DNA of 64,000 nucleotides, from positions 62,001 to 126,000 of the forward strand of contig CANGUG010000009.1 of the NCBI GenBank assembly GCA_947457075.1. Direction: 5' to 3'. The stretch comes from Bacteroidota bacterium (GTDB lineage Bacteria; Bacteroidota; Bacteroidia; Chitinophagales; Chitinophagaceae). Position 1 is the first letter of the stretch. Every line of letters begins with the position of its first letter. Positions 55,443 through 63,876 of the stretch are shown here, piece by piece. The translations under genes and the position numbers were made by a program. The notes below the pieces were generated by a model. It saw nothing but the letters and a program-made list of their open reading frames with translations, was not told the DNA's origin and ran no database searches.

Positions 55443-55850
55443 TTATTCCTTTAAATACATTACATCCAGATCATTTCCTGTTATACTTTCTGATCTTCTG
55501 TTTAAAGATATAACCTTATCATTTGCATCCCTTGTAATTTGCCATCTATTCCTTTGGATTGTTCCTCCAACTGATTTGAAAATTATATCAACATTATCTT
55601 TATCAATCACTTCGAACTTTTCTTCTTCTTCCTTACTATTTGAATTTGTAATTTTTCCATTACTAAATGTATATGCACCACTATACTCTGTAAGTTGTTT
55701 GAAATTTAAATCATACTTTCCTTTAAAGTAATAGTAATAAACCCCATTTAGTTCTCTATTTTTCAAATAAGATGGCAAATAAGCAATGGATAATCCTATG
55801 ATGATTACACTAAAAAGTATAATTATAGGAAGTGGTTTTATATTTTTCAT
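55443..55850 (-). CDS. Membrane-anchored protein of unknown function
   Basis: 135 residues, not recognised. One N-terminal membrane helix (about 7-26), then a soluble part with Tyr-rich strands (GVYYYYFKGKYDLNF) and an acidic patch (KEEEEKFEVIDKD). Last of three leftward orphans with almost no gaps; 1 bp lies between it and the next. Confidence 0.65.
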   Translation of the reverse strand: MKNIKPLPIIILFSVIIIGLSIAYLPSYLKNRELNGVYYYYFKGKYDLNFKQLTEYSGAYTFSNGKITNSNSKEEEEKFEVIDKDNVDIIFKSVGGTIQRNRWQITRDANDKVISLNRRSESITGNDLDVMYLKE

Positions 55851-55851
55851 A

Positions 55852-56175
55852 TTATTTTTCTGAAATTTTCCTTAATAATTTAATTACAGTGGAAAATCCT
55901 TCGAGTAAAATACATAATCCAAGAGTGGACATTACGCCAACAAGCCCGTATATCAAGGCGCTAAAAATTCCACCATCATTACTTAAGAATTCTCCCAATG
56001 CGACTAATATAGCCCCGATAATACCGTAGGTTTTTGTATTTGGGATAACATCTTTATCAAATTTATCCTCTGTTAGAATGGTGTTTTGATTACTACTATT
56101 ATTATTATTTGTAGTAGTAGTTGTGTTTGCAGACAATGTTTCGCCGCTGTTGTTTAGTTTTTCGTCTAAGCTCAT
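55852..56175 (-). CDS. Two-helix membrane protein with Thr/Asn-rich N-terminus
   Basis: 107 residues, not recognised. A low-complexity linker of Thr and Asn (about 18-30) precedes a short acidic region and two hydrophobic helices (about 47-64 and 70-92). The repeats TTTTTTNNNNSS come from simple codon runs and may vary in length. Middle of the leftward trio. Confidence 0.62.
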   Translation of the reverse strand: MSLDEKLNNSGETLSANTTTTTNNNNSSNQNTILTEDKFDKDVIPNTKTYGIIGAILVALGEFLSNDGGIFSALIYGLVGVMSTLGLCILLEGFSTVIKLLRKISEK

Positions 56176-56179
56176 AAGT

Positions 56180-56803
56180 TTAGTTTTTATATAGTTTATT
56201 AAATGAAATGTAAAATATTGTAATTGATGCTACAATAAATAAATGAATTAGGTTTAAATTGAATTCACCAAATTCACCAAATTCAATAATTGTTGAATTA
56301 TTGAAAGTGTATAATGGGGTTTCCATATAATTTTCAGTAGTAATATTTTCTGTATCATTAAATGTGGAAATAAATAAAATCGATCTTATGTACATCAATA
56401 TTTTACCAATTGTCATTAATACAATACTTATTGGTAAGCTAGCAATTTTTGATTTGGATAGCTTGATAAAAAGTAGTACCCAAAACATTATCCCAATAAT
56501 ATTTGATACATGAATAACAATATCTCCAAATGGCTGATTTACTTCACGTAGTAAATCAGTAAAATTGAAAATAATTGAAATAAATATGTTGAATATTGTA
56601 GTATAATAAAGTATAGAATCAGTTTTCTTATCTATTTCCTTTAATAGAAAAACTAAAAAAAGAATAAACGGGATTTCTAAAATAAATGATACAAATAAAA
56701 TAACAGGCCGATCAATATGGTGCCCGTATGGGTTATAACATGAAAAAACTAGTTGTAACAAGATTGAAATAAGTAAAAGAGGTAAAAGTGTAGAGAATTT
56801 CAT
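56180..56803 (-). CDS. Multi-pass membrane protein of unknown function
   Basis: 207 residues, five or six membrane helices, not recognised. The in-frame tandem repeat of a 9-bp unit at 56262-56285 encodes Glu-Phe-Gly repeats near the C-terminus. Codon use is very AT-rich, unlike the core genes. First gene of the leftward trio; the 476-bp gap after it holds repeats. Confidence 0.62.
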   Translation of the reverse strand: MKFSTLLPLLLISILLQLVFSCYNPYGHHIDRPVILFVSFILEIPFILFLVFLLKEIDKKTDSILYYTTIFNIFISIIFNFTDLLREVNQPFGDIVIHVSNIIGIMFWVLLFIKLSKSKIASLPISIVLMTIGKILMYIRSILFISTFNDTENITTENYMETPLYTFNNSTIIEFGEFGEFNLNLIHLFIVASITIFYISFNKLYKN

Positions 56804-56894
56804 TTTATTTATTGGTTATATGAATTTACAAAAAATTATATATAAATATTATAATATTTCAATTTTTTCACTTTAGATACTTGAATCTAGCAGA

Positions 56895-57097
56895 TTTTGG
56901 AAAATCCCAACATAAAATGGATTGTCCTCACTTCGCTCGGACATCCTTTTTTTTGGAAAATCCCAACATAAAAAGCCTCAACGAAGTAGGAGTGGATGAT
57001 TTATTTGCTGATATTTCATGTATGCTCAGTCGCAAATTGTTTCACAATTCCCACAATACTCAGTCATGTCAAATTACGAGCAAATTGTTTCACAATT
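56895..57097. repeat. Short direct repeats and hairpins in the gap before tRNA-Gln
   Basis: A 23-bp direct repeat starting TTTTGGAAAATCCC occurs at 56895-56917 and 56951-56973, enclosing the hairpin GGATTGTCC/GGACATCC around TCACTTCGCTC. A second, 18-bp repeat starting GCAAATTGTTTC occurs at 57032-57049 and 57080-57097, each itself an inverted repeat (AAATTGT/ACAATTT). The remainder to 57240 holds CTTCGCTC-like motifs. No gene is supported in 56804-57279. Confidence 0.8.
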
Positions 57098-57245
57098 TTT
57101 ATAATGTCGCTACAATCCAAAATTCAAGCAAGCTTGATTTTGTTTTTTCGCTCCATTATATCGCTTCGCTCTATGCTCGCATTTGCCCTTCCTTCGTATT
57201 GTGCTCGCTTCGCTCGGCTCCTTCGTTTAGTTTTATTTTGGGCAT

Positions 57246-57272
57246 AAAAAAGCCCCAACTTTCGTTGAGGCT
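57246..57272 (-). terminator. Terminator after tRNA-Gln
   Basis: On the minus strand AGCCTCAAC and GTTGGGGCT pair (one G-U) around a GAAA tetraloop, followed by six T. It ends 8 bp after the tRNA. Confidence 0.88.
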
Positions 57273-57279
57273 TTTTCTT

Positions 57280-57353
57280 TGGTTGCCTGACCTGGATTCG
57301 AACCAAGACAAACTGCACCAAAAACAGTCGTGCTACCGTTACACAATCAGGCA
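57280..57353 (-). tRNA. tRNA-Gln (anticodon TTG)
   Basis: Minus-strand cloverleaf: acceptor TGCCTGA/TCAGGCA, D stem GTGT/GCAC, anticodon stem ACTGT/GCAGT with loop TTTTGGT (TTG at 34-36), T stem CTTGG/CCAGG with TTCGAAT. The discriminator is A, and the next three bases read CCA, so the 3' end appears encoded, unlike tRNA-Ala in this window. Confidence 0.95.
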
Positions 57354-57488
57354 ATCCCTATGCCATTCTTAGAATGGATTGCAAAAATAGGGGTAGGCAC
57401 AAAATTTTCCAAATTTTTATAGCATTTAAACCCATTATTATCAATTTGTTCTAACTTAAACTACTATTTAGATTATAAAACTTAAACG

Positions 57489-58169
57489 ATGCCTTTTATG
57501 ATGGGTAAATTACTACTTTTTGCCACTTTTATGGGTTGCCTATTGCTACTGTCATTTAACGGGGATAAGAAGAAAAAAATCCTATTTTTTGGGGATTCTA
57601 TAACTGAATTGGGCGTGAATAAGGGTGGTTACATTGATATCATTAAGGAAGATCTAGTAAAAAAAGGCCTGAGTGACCAATATGAAATTATCGGAGCGGG
57701 TATTGGGGGCAATAAAATTTATGACTTATTTTTAAGAATGGATAAAGATGTACTTGCTCAAAATCCTGATGTGGTTTTTATTTGGGTGGGCGTAAATGAC
57801 GTTTGGCATAAAGCCAGTCATGGTACAGGAACAGATTATGATAAATTTGGAAGATTTTATGATGCAGTGGTTAAAAAACTACAAGCAAAGGGCATTAAAG
57901 TTATTTTGGTTACGCCAGCAGCCATCGGCGAGGCCAATGACTTTTCTAATGAACAGGATGGTGATTTAAATTTATACAGCAATTGGATCAGGAAATATGC
58001 TGCTGACAATTCATTAGGCATAGTGGATTTAAGAAAAGCTTTTCACGATTACAGTGTGGCTAATAATCCAACCAATGCAGAAAAAGGTATTCTAACCTAT
58101 GATAGAGTGCATTTGAATGCCAAAGGAAATGCCTTTGTTGCGGAAGCAATGTGGAAAGCATTACAGTAA
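57489..58169 (+). CDS. SGNH/GDSL-family hydrolase
   Basis: 226 residues. An N-terminal hydrophobic segment (about 5-23) may be a signal anchor. Block I ILFFGDSITELG carries the catalytic Ser; GAGIGGNKIYDL holds the block II Gly; WVGVNDVW block III Asn; and YDRVHLNAKGNAFV the block V Asp-x-x-His. It cleaves an ester, perhaps on a carbohydrate or lipid; the substrate is unknown. Single gene. Confidence 0.88.
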   Translation: MPFMMGKLLLFATFMGCLLLLSFNGDKKKKILFFGDSITELGVNKGGYIDIIKEDLVKKGLSDQYEIIGAGIGGNKIYDLFLRMDKDVLAQNPDVVFIWVGVNDVWHKASHGTGTDYDKFGRFYDAVVKKLQAKGIKVILVTPAAIGEANDFSNEQDGDLNLYSNWIRKYAADNSLGIVDLRKAFHDYSVANNPTNAEKGILTYDRVHLNAKGNAFVAEAMWKALQ

Positions 58170-58210
58170 TTATGGGTCGTTCAAACTTTTCAATTATATA
58201 CAAGTACAAT

Positions 58211-58242
58211 AAAAAAAGCCTCCGACTACTGGAGGCTTTTTT
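58211..58242. terminator. Bidirectional terminator between the SGNH hydrolase and tyrS
   Basis: AAAAAAGCCTCC and GGAGGCTTTTTT pair around the loop GACTACT, with T tracts on both strands between converging genes. Confidence 0.9.
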
Positions 58243-58260
58243 GAAATCAGTTACTATGAA

Positions 58261-59544
58261 TTAACTCGCTATTACTAAATAATAGTTTTTCTTTCCTTTT
58301 TGTAATAACATGTATTTCCCTTGCAATAAATGTGCAGTGGTGACTGTGGTAATTTCAGTGTTAATTTTTTCTTTATTAATACTTAATCCACCTGCTTGCC
58401 ACATTTTACGTGCTTCTCCCTTGCTTGGAAAAATTTGCGTATCCGCCAATAAGCTTACTAAATCATAACCTTCGGTTAATTGCGCCAATGTTACATTAAC
58501 GGTGGGGACGCCTTCCATTACCTGCAATAATTGTTCTTCGTTTAAGGATTGCACCACTTCGGTTGTAGCGTTACCAAATAAAATTTCTGTAGCTTTTATC
58601 GCAAAATTTAAATCGGCTTCGCTATGCACAAATTTAGTTAATTCAGCTGCCAAGGCTTTTTGTAAGGTTCTTAATTGTGGGGCAGTGGTATGTTCTGCAA
58701 TCAAAGAATCTATTGTTGTAGGTTCCAATAAAGTAAATATTTTAATCCACTTAGTTGCATCTTCATCGCTTGCATTTAACCAGAATTGGTAAAATTGATA
58801 AGGCGATGTTTTCTTTGCATCCAACCACACATTGCCCTTTTCTGTCTTACCAAATTTACCGCCGTCGGCTTTGGTAATTAATGGACAAGTAAATGCAAAT
58901 GCTTCGCCCCCTGTTTTGCGACGAATTAATTCAGTTCCAGTGGTGATATTGCCCCATTGGTCACTACCACCCATTTGAACCTTGCAATTTTTATTTTTAT
59001 TCAACCAGTAAAAATCATAACCCTGTACTAACTGATAAGTGAATTCAGTAAAGCTCATACCGGTGTCGCCTTCAATTCTTTTTTTCACACTATCCTTTGC
59101 CATCATATAGTTCACCGTAATGTGTTTGCCTACCTCTCTAATAAAATCAAGAAAAGTAAAGTCCTTAAACCAATCGTAATTGTTGACTAATTCAGCAGCG
59201 TTTTTTGCACCACTGTTAAAATCTAAAAAGTGAGACAATTGTTTTTTCACCCCCGCAACATTAATCGCTAAGGTTTCCTCACTTAATAAATTTCTTTCTT
59301 CACTTTTGCCGCTAGGGTCTCCCACCATACCCGTGGCTCCACCCACTAATGCAAAAGGCTTATGACCTGCTTTTTGCAAATGCACTAACAATAAAATAGG
59401 CACTAAGCTTCCAATATGCAAGCTGTCTGAAGTGGGGTCAAAGCCAATGTAGCCGGATACCATCTCTTTTTCAAACAATTCCTCAGTCCCTGGCATAATA
59501 TCTTGAATCATACCTCTCCAGCGTAGTTCTTGTACTAATGTCAT
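58261..59544 (-). CDS. tyrS: Tyrosyl-tRNA synthetase
   Basis: 427 residues, class I. HIGH-like HIGSLVP at 43-49, KMSKS-like KFGKT in [15 protein letters not shown], tyrosine site QGYDFYWLN and [11 protein letters not shown], and a C-terminal S4 domain (about 355-427). Minus-strand -7 box TAAATTTG at 59568-59561, 16 bp before the ATG, with a TTG 23 bp further upstream. Confidence 0.97.
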   Translation of the reverse strand: MTLVQELRWRGMIQDIMPGTEELFEKEMVSGYIGFDPTSDSLHIGSLVPILLLVHLQKAGHKPFALVGGATGMVGDPSGKSEERNLLSEETLAINVAGVKKQLSHFLDFNSGAKNAAELVNNYDWFKDFTFLDFIREVGKHITVNYMMAKDSVKKRIEGDTGMSFTEFTYQLVQGYDFYWLNKNKNCKVQMGGSDQWGNITTGTELIRRKTGGEAFAFTCPLITKADGGKFGKTEKGNVWLDAKKTSPYQFYQFWLNASDEDATKWIKIFTLLEPTTIDSLIAEHTTAPQLRTLQKALAAELTKFVHSEADLNFAIKATEILFGNATTEVVQSLNEEQLLQVMEGVPTVNVTLAQLTEGYDLVSLLADTQIFPSKGEARKMWQAGGLSINKEKINTEITTVTTAHLLQGKYMLLQKGKKNYYLVIAS

Positions 59545-59560
59545 ATTGTAATACTTTCGG

Positions 59561-59568
59561 CAAATTTA
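59561..59568 (-). promoter_or_regulatory. -7 box of tyrS
   Basis: On the minus strand TAAATTTG matches TAnnTTTG; a TTG lies 23 bp upstream (59594-59592). The predicted start near 59555 leaves a leader of about 10 nt. Confidence 0.5.
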
Positions 59569-59595
59569 ACTACTAAAAAGCAATATTTTTGCAAC

Positions 59596-59988
59596 ATGAA
59601 CACAACAACGCCCACAATTGGTGAAGGAACTAGGATAATGCACTTTTTTCTAGACACCCTAATCATTTGTTTCCTCAGCTATTTTATCTACAAATGGTAT
59701 AATTTCTATGCTTTTTACGGCTATTTTAAACCATTTAGATACGGCTATTTTTTCTTTGCCGTCACTTGGGTATATACTTTTTTATTTGAATTACTGTTTT
59801 GTCGAACCATCGCCAAAATGTTGACTAAGACAAAAGTCATCTCAACCAGTGGTAAACGACCTACTATTTTTCAGTTTTTTGTTCGGGCTACCTTACGAAC
59901 TTCATTAGTCACTATGTTTGGGATGGCTTGGAATGAACAACCTTTGCATGATACTTTTTCTAAAACAACACTGGTTTCTACCCGTTAA
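59596..59988 (+). CDS. RDD family membrane protein
   Basis: 130 residues, three membrane segments. The features of the RDD family are seen: R near the start, FFLDTLII with the conserved Asp, and a third segment FQFFVRATLRTSLVTMFG. The role is unknown. A -7 box TATTTTTG at 59584-59591 ends 4 bp before the ATG, suggesting a leaderless mRNA; the divergent tyrS promoter overlaps. Confidence 0.8.
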   Translation: MNTTTPTIGEGTRIMHFFLDTLIICFLSYFIYKWYNFYAFYGYFKPFRYGYFFFAVTWVYTFLFELLFCRTIAKMLTKTKVISTSGKRPTIFQFFVRATLRTSLVTMFGMAWNEQPLHDTFSKTTLVSTR

Positions 59989-60053
59989 TAAATCATTCCT
60001 TAATTCGCAACCCTCCATGTGAAGGGTAAATGTACATTTGTAAAATTTTTTGA

Positions 60054-61916
60054 ATGGCTAAGATTGGGATTAATATTGCAACAGGAAGCTTACAACAAGC
60101 TGAAATGATTGTGGGCATTGACTTGGGAACCACCAATAGTTTAGTGGCTATCATTCACCCAGAAACAAAACAACCAACAGCCTTAAAAGAATTTGATGGA
60201 ACAAGTATTGTACCAAGTGTAGTGCATTTTGATGAATACGGTAATGTGGAAGTGGGAGCGCGCGCAAAACCTTTTTTGGAATCAGATCCTAGGAATACCA
60301 TTTTTAGTGCAAAGCGCTTAATGGGAAAAAGTTATAAAGATATACAAACGCACCAAGATTTTTTTGCGTACAAAGTAATTGATGACAACACTGAGAGCTT
60401 AGTAAAAGTACAAGTAGGGAATAAATTTTATTCACCCATTGAATTAAGCGCTTTCATTTTAGAGGAATTAAAAAAACGCGCTGAACATATTTTAAAAACA
60501 CCCGTTACAAAAGCAGTTATTACAGTACCTGCTTATTTTAACGATGCGCAAAGACAAGCGACACGTGATGCAGGAAAATTAGCGGGATTAGATGTGTTAA
60601 GAATTATCAACGAGCCAACAGCAGCAAGCCTTGCCTATGGATTAGGTTTAAATCCAACCGAGGAAAAAACAATTGCGGTATATGATTTGGGAGGAGGAAC
60701 ATTTGATATTTCTATTTTAAGAATTGCGAACGGCATATTTGAAGTATTAAGCACTAATGGGGATACCTATTTAGGAGGAGATGATTTAGACCGAGCCATT
60801 ATTGAATATTGGATGAAGCAATGGTCCATTGAAAATTTAGAACAACATAAAGAACTTAAACAACAGTTGAGACTGGCTGCAGAAAAAGCAAAAATTCATT
60901 TGTCTAACAATGAAATTTTTGAAACTGAATTTGCAGGTGAAAAATTATCCATCACCAAGGAAACTTTTGAATCCTTAGTGCAACCCATTGTCAATAAAAC
61001 AATGGACTGTTGTATGAATGCCATGAAGGACGCGGGTTTACAAGTGTCTGATATCAATACCGTTTTAATGGTAGGAGGAAGTACAAGGGTGCCTTTAGTA
61101 AAACAAACGGTGGCAAAATTCTTTAATCAGGAGGTAAATGATTCCGTTAATCCGGACGAAGTAGTGGCATTGGGTGCGGCAGTGCAAGCTGATATTTTAG
61201 CAGGGAATAATCAGTCCATGTTACTATTGGATATAACACCATTGAGTTTAGGTATTGAAACCATGGGCGGATTAATGGATGTATTACTTCCCAGAAATTC
61301 AAAAATTCCTACCAAAGCAGGAAGACAATATACGACTCAAAAGGATGGGCAATCCGGCATTCAAATTGCGGTGTACCAAGGTGAGCGTGATTTAGTCAAA
61401 GACAATCGTAAGTTGGGAGAATTTACCTTAACTGGAATACCAGCGATGCCTGCAGGACTTCCTAAAGTGGATGTTAGTTTCTTGATTAATGCGGATGGCA
61501 TTTTACAAGTGAGTGCCAAGGAATTAAGAAGCGGTGTGACACAAAGCATTGACATTAAGCCACAATATGGATTAACCGACGAGGAAGTGGAACAGCGTTT
61601 AATGGATAGTATTACCCATGCCAAAGAAGATATTGCCACCAGGGCATTGGTGGAAGCAAGAACCGAGGCTGAGCAAATGCTTTCAGTAACAGAAAAGTTT
61701 TTGACCAAAAATGCGGCTATCTTAACCAAAGAGGAGTTAACTGCATCTGCTAACGCCATGCAAGCCCTTCAATTGGCCATTACTATGGAGGATAAGCACT
61801 TGATTCAAACCAAAACCGAGGAATTAAACGATATTACCCGTCCGTTTGCAGAACGCGCCATGGATGAGGCCATATCAGGGGCCTTGAAAGGGAAGGATAT
61901 CCAAACTGGATTGTAA
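60054..61916 (+). CDS. hscA: Hsp70-family chaperone HscA (Fe-S cluster assembly)
   Basis: 620 residues. MIVGIDLGTTNSLVAII (ATPase), AVYDLGGGTFDISILR, LMVGGSTRVPLVKQ and the substrate-binding part LLLDITPLSLGIETMGG. The N-terminal extension INIATGSLQ and the length near 620 are typical of HscA rather than DnaK (about 635 with a charged tail, missing here). It would help transfer Fe-S clusters from a scaffold. No hscB, iscU or fdx gene is adjacent, so the HscA assignment rests on sequence. -7-like TACATTTG at 60033-60040. Confidence 0.85.
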   Translation: MAKIGINIATGSLQQAEMIVGIDLGTTNSLVAIIHPETKQPTALKEFDGTSIVPSVVHFDEYGNVEVGARAKPFLESDPRNTIFSAKRLMGKSYKDIQTHQDFFAYKVIDDNTESLVKVQVGNKFYSPIELSAFILEELKKRAEHILKTPVTKAVITVPAYFNDAQRQATRDAGKLAGLDVLRIINEPTAASLAYGLGLNPTEEKTIAVYDLGGGTFDISILRIANGIFEVLSTNGDTYLGGDDLDRAIIEYWMKQWSIENLEQHKELKQQLRLAAEKAKIHLSNNEIFETEFAGEKLSITKETFESLVQPIVNKTMDCCMNAMKDAGLQVSDINTVLMVGGSTRVPLVKQTVAKFFNQEVNDSVNPDEVVALGAAVQADILAGNNQSMLLLDITPLSLGIETMGGLMDVLLPRNSKIPTKAGRQYTTQKDGQSGIQIAVYQGERDLVKDNRKLGEFTLTGIPAMPAGLPKVDVSFLINADGILQVSAKELRSGVTQSIDIKPQYGLTDEEVEQRLMDSITHAKEDIATRALVEARTEAEQMLSVTEKFLTKNAAILTKEELTASANAMQALQLAITMEDKHLIQTKTEELNDITRPFAERAMDEAISGALKGKDIQTGL

Positions 61917-61942
61917 ATAGTAAATATAAAATGGGGCAGAAA

Positions 61943-61973
61943 TTTGGTGAAATAAAACAAATACCTATCTTTG
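61943..61973 (+). promoter_or_regulatory. rpsU promoter, full -33/-7 match
   Basis: TTTG (61943-61946) and TATCTTTG (61966-61973) are separated by 19 bp, the best match in the window to the Bacteroidota consensus TTTG-N19-TAnnTTTG. Transcription would begin near 61979, giving an rpsU leader of about 85 nt. Confidence 0.82.
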
Positions 61974-62049
61974 CCCTCCAATTTTCCTTCACCTTTTAAA
62001 AAATATAAAGGCTCGGAAAGTTCATTTTAATTTTTTTTAAAAACACCTG

Positions 62050-62056
62050 AGGAGGT
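62050..62056 (+). promoter_or_regulatory. Strong Shine-Dalgarno sequence of rpsU
   Basis: AGGAGGT lies 7 nt before the ATG at 62064, a full match to the 3' end of 16S rRNA. Other genes in the window lack such a site. The preceding ACCT (62045-62048) could pair with AGGT (62053-62056) and partly hide it. In Flavobacterium, bS21 is known to control the accessibility of the anti-Shine-Dalgarno, and rpsU has an unusually strong site, so autoregulation is expected. Confidence 0.85.
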
Positions 62057-62063
62057 ATATATT

Positions 62064-62261
62064 ATGTTAATTATTGATTCAAAAGACTGCGAGAACATCG
62101 ACAAAGCGCTTAAAAAGTACAAGAAGAAATTCGAAAAAAGTAAGACTTTAGTAAACTTACGTGCTCGTCAAGCATTTGTGAAGCCATCTGTAAAGCGTCG
62201 TTTCGAAGTATTGAAAGCGATTTACAAGCAACAGATTTTCAGCGGTAAAATAGAAGGATAA
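62064..62261 (+). CDS. rpsU: 30S ribosomal protein S21
   Basis: 65 residues, highly basic. MLIIDSKDCENIDKALKKYK and LRARQAFVKPSVKRRFEVLK fit bS21 of Bacteroidota. bS21 lies next to the 3' end of 16S rRNA and in this phylum helps to sequester the anti-Shine-Dalgarno. The start is fixed by the strong AGGAGGT 7 nt upstream. The promoter, leader and terminator are all visible. Confidence 0.96.
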   Translation: MLIIDSKDCENIDKALKKYKKKFEKSKTLVNLRARQAFVKPSVKRRFEVLKAIYKQQIFSGKIEG

Positions 62262-62322
62262 TTTTTTCAGCGTCTTTTATTAAAATATAAAGACTCGAAA
62301 AAACCTCTTATATATATTATTT

Positions 62323-62347
62323 AAAGCCCCTTTTTAGGGGCTTTTTT
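62323..62347 (+). terminator. Terminator of rpsU
   Basis: AAAGCCCCT and AGGGGCTTT pair around TTTT, followed by a T tract. Confidence 0.92.
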
Positions 62348-62443
62348 CATATCACTCCACAAATACTTGGTAAGTTGCCATTGTAAAGCAAGCTTATTTT
62401 TTGCCCTGTTTTAGTAGCTTTTTATAGTATCTTTAGTATTGAA

Positions 62444-63343
62444 ATGATATCCCAAACCCGCTATACGCCACTCAATGCCTTCCTAGCTTATCTTCAATTT
62501 GAGAAGCGCTATTCGGTACATACCCTCACTGCCTATTCTAACGACCTTATCCAGTTTTTTGATTTTATTGAAACCCAGTATGAGGGCATCACATTCTATC
62601 AAATTTCGGGGACCATGGTGCGATCATGGTTAGCAGGGTTGAAGGAAGCCGATATGACGGGTAAATCATTGAATAGAAAAATATCTTCCTTAAAATCTTT
62701 TTTTAAATACCAAATCCAGCAAGGTCAATTAACGAAAAGCCCCATGGATACAGTAATTAGCCCTAAAGTGAATAAACGTTTACCGGCTTTTGTAGCGGAA
62801 AATGATATGGAGCAATTGCTGACCAATTTAGCTTTTGCGGAAGGGTGGAAGGGATATACCGAAAAAATGGTAATCCAATTGTTTTATGCCACTGGAATGC
62901 GTTTAAGTGAGTTAATTAATTGCAAGGAATCCCAATTGGATCTGTCAAAGCGTATCATTAAAGTATTGGGGAAGGGCAATAAGGAAAGAATCCTTCCAAT
63001 TAGTCCGGCCCTTGCGGAGGAGCTAAAAAAATACCTTAATGAAAAGCCCTCCATTGCAGCGGGTAATCCTCACTTATTTGTCACTGAAAAAGGTAAAGCA
63101 TTGCAACCCAGAGCAGTATATAGTTTTGTAAAATTTTACTTATCTCAAGTCACTACTTTACAAAAGAAAAGTCCACACATTTTAAGGCATAGTTTCGCCA
63201 CACACTTAATGAACAATGGGGCAGATTTGAATGCAGTGAAAGAATTATTAGGGCATGCAAGCCTTGCTGCCACTCAGGTGTACACACATAATACCATTGA
63301 AAAGTTGAAGGAAGTATTTGCAAAGGCACACCCTAAAGCCTAA
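62444..63343 (+). CDS. xerC: Tyrosine recombinase XerC/XerD type
   Basis: 299 residues. N-terminal SAM-like core-binding domain (FLAYLQFEKRYSVHTLTAYS), catalytic Arg in YATGMRLSELIN, His-x-x-Arg in PHILRHSFATHLMNNG, HxxxH/W GHASLAATQVYTH with the nucleophile Tyr. It resolves chromosome dimers at dif with a partner. The rpsU-xer-raiA order is typical of Bacteroidota. No phage or integron neighbours suggest another role. Confidence 0.92.
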   Translation: MISQTRYTPLNAFLAYLQFEKRYSVHTLTAYSNDLIQFFDFIETQYEGITFYQISGTMVRSWLAGLKEADMTGKSLNRKISSLKSFFKYQIQQGQLTKSPMDTVISPKVNKRLPAFVAENDMEQLLTNLAFAEGWKGYTEKMVIQLFYATGMRLSELINCKESQLDLSKRIIKVLGKGNKERILPISPALAEELKKYLNEKPSIAAGNPHLFVTEKGKALQPRAVYSFVKFYLSQVTTLQKKSPHILRHSFATHLMNNGADLNAVKELLGHASLAATQVYTHNTIEKLKEVFAKAHPKA

Positions 63344-63519
63344 AACACCTTTACTCATTTATAGGGCAAGAATGACCAATGTCTTGGGTATTCATAAAGT
63401 TTTCTTAAAATAAAATAATTACGATTATTTTTTAAATAATGTCGTACCTTAATAGGGCAGGACAAGCCAAGTTGCCTGATCAGTTCTTTTATTAGTTTAC
63501 AATTTAAAACAAATGAATT

Positions 63520-63819
63520 ATGAACATTAACATTCAAACAGTGCATTTTGATGCAGATGAAAAGCTATTAGATTTTGTAGGGAAAAAAATTCAAAAACTG
63601 GCAACCTTCCACGACCGAATAACCAAGGTAGATGTGTTTTTAAAATTAGATAATTTAGTACACGCCATTAAAGACAAAGTGGTTGAGATTAACATACATA
63701 TTCCGAAACAAAATTGTTTTGTAAAATCAACTTCAAAATCATTTGAAGAATCATTCGAACACGCATTTGATGCAGTCACCAATCAATTAAAAAAGAAAAA
63801 GGAGAAATTAGCAGCGTAG
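63520..63819 (+). CDS. raiA: Ribosome hibernation-promoting factor (RaiA/HPF family)
   Basis: 99 residues, short form. NINIQTVHFDADEKLLDFVG, the beta-alpha fold with IHIPKQNCFVKSTSKSFEESF and a Lys-rich end KKKKEKLAA. It binds the 30S decoding centre in stationary phase. It lies 176 bp after xerC; that gap holds no gene and no convincing site. Confidence 0.93.
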   Translation: MNINIQTVHFDADEKLLDFVGKKIQKLATFHDRITKVDVFLKLDNLVHAIKDKVVEINIHIPKQNCFVKSTSKSFEESFEHAFDAVTNQLKKKKEKLAA

Positions 63820-63845
63820 AAAACAATAAATTTTCAAGGATTTTC

Positions 63846-63876
63846 AAAGGGCCCCATGGGGCCTTTTGTTTTTTTA
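63846..63876 (+). terminator. Terminator of raiA
   Basis: AAAGG and CCTTT flank GGCCCC/GGGGCC pairing (one bulged G), followed by T tracts. The last 120 bp of the window hold nothing I can support. Confidence 0.8.

Noticed and set aside
56881..57372. Open frame of 163 codons across the repeat region and tRNA-Gln
   Set aside because: It runs antisense through the tRNA and terminator and is made of repeat and CTTCGCTC motif translation; no protein-like features.
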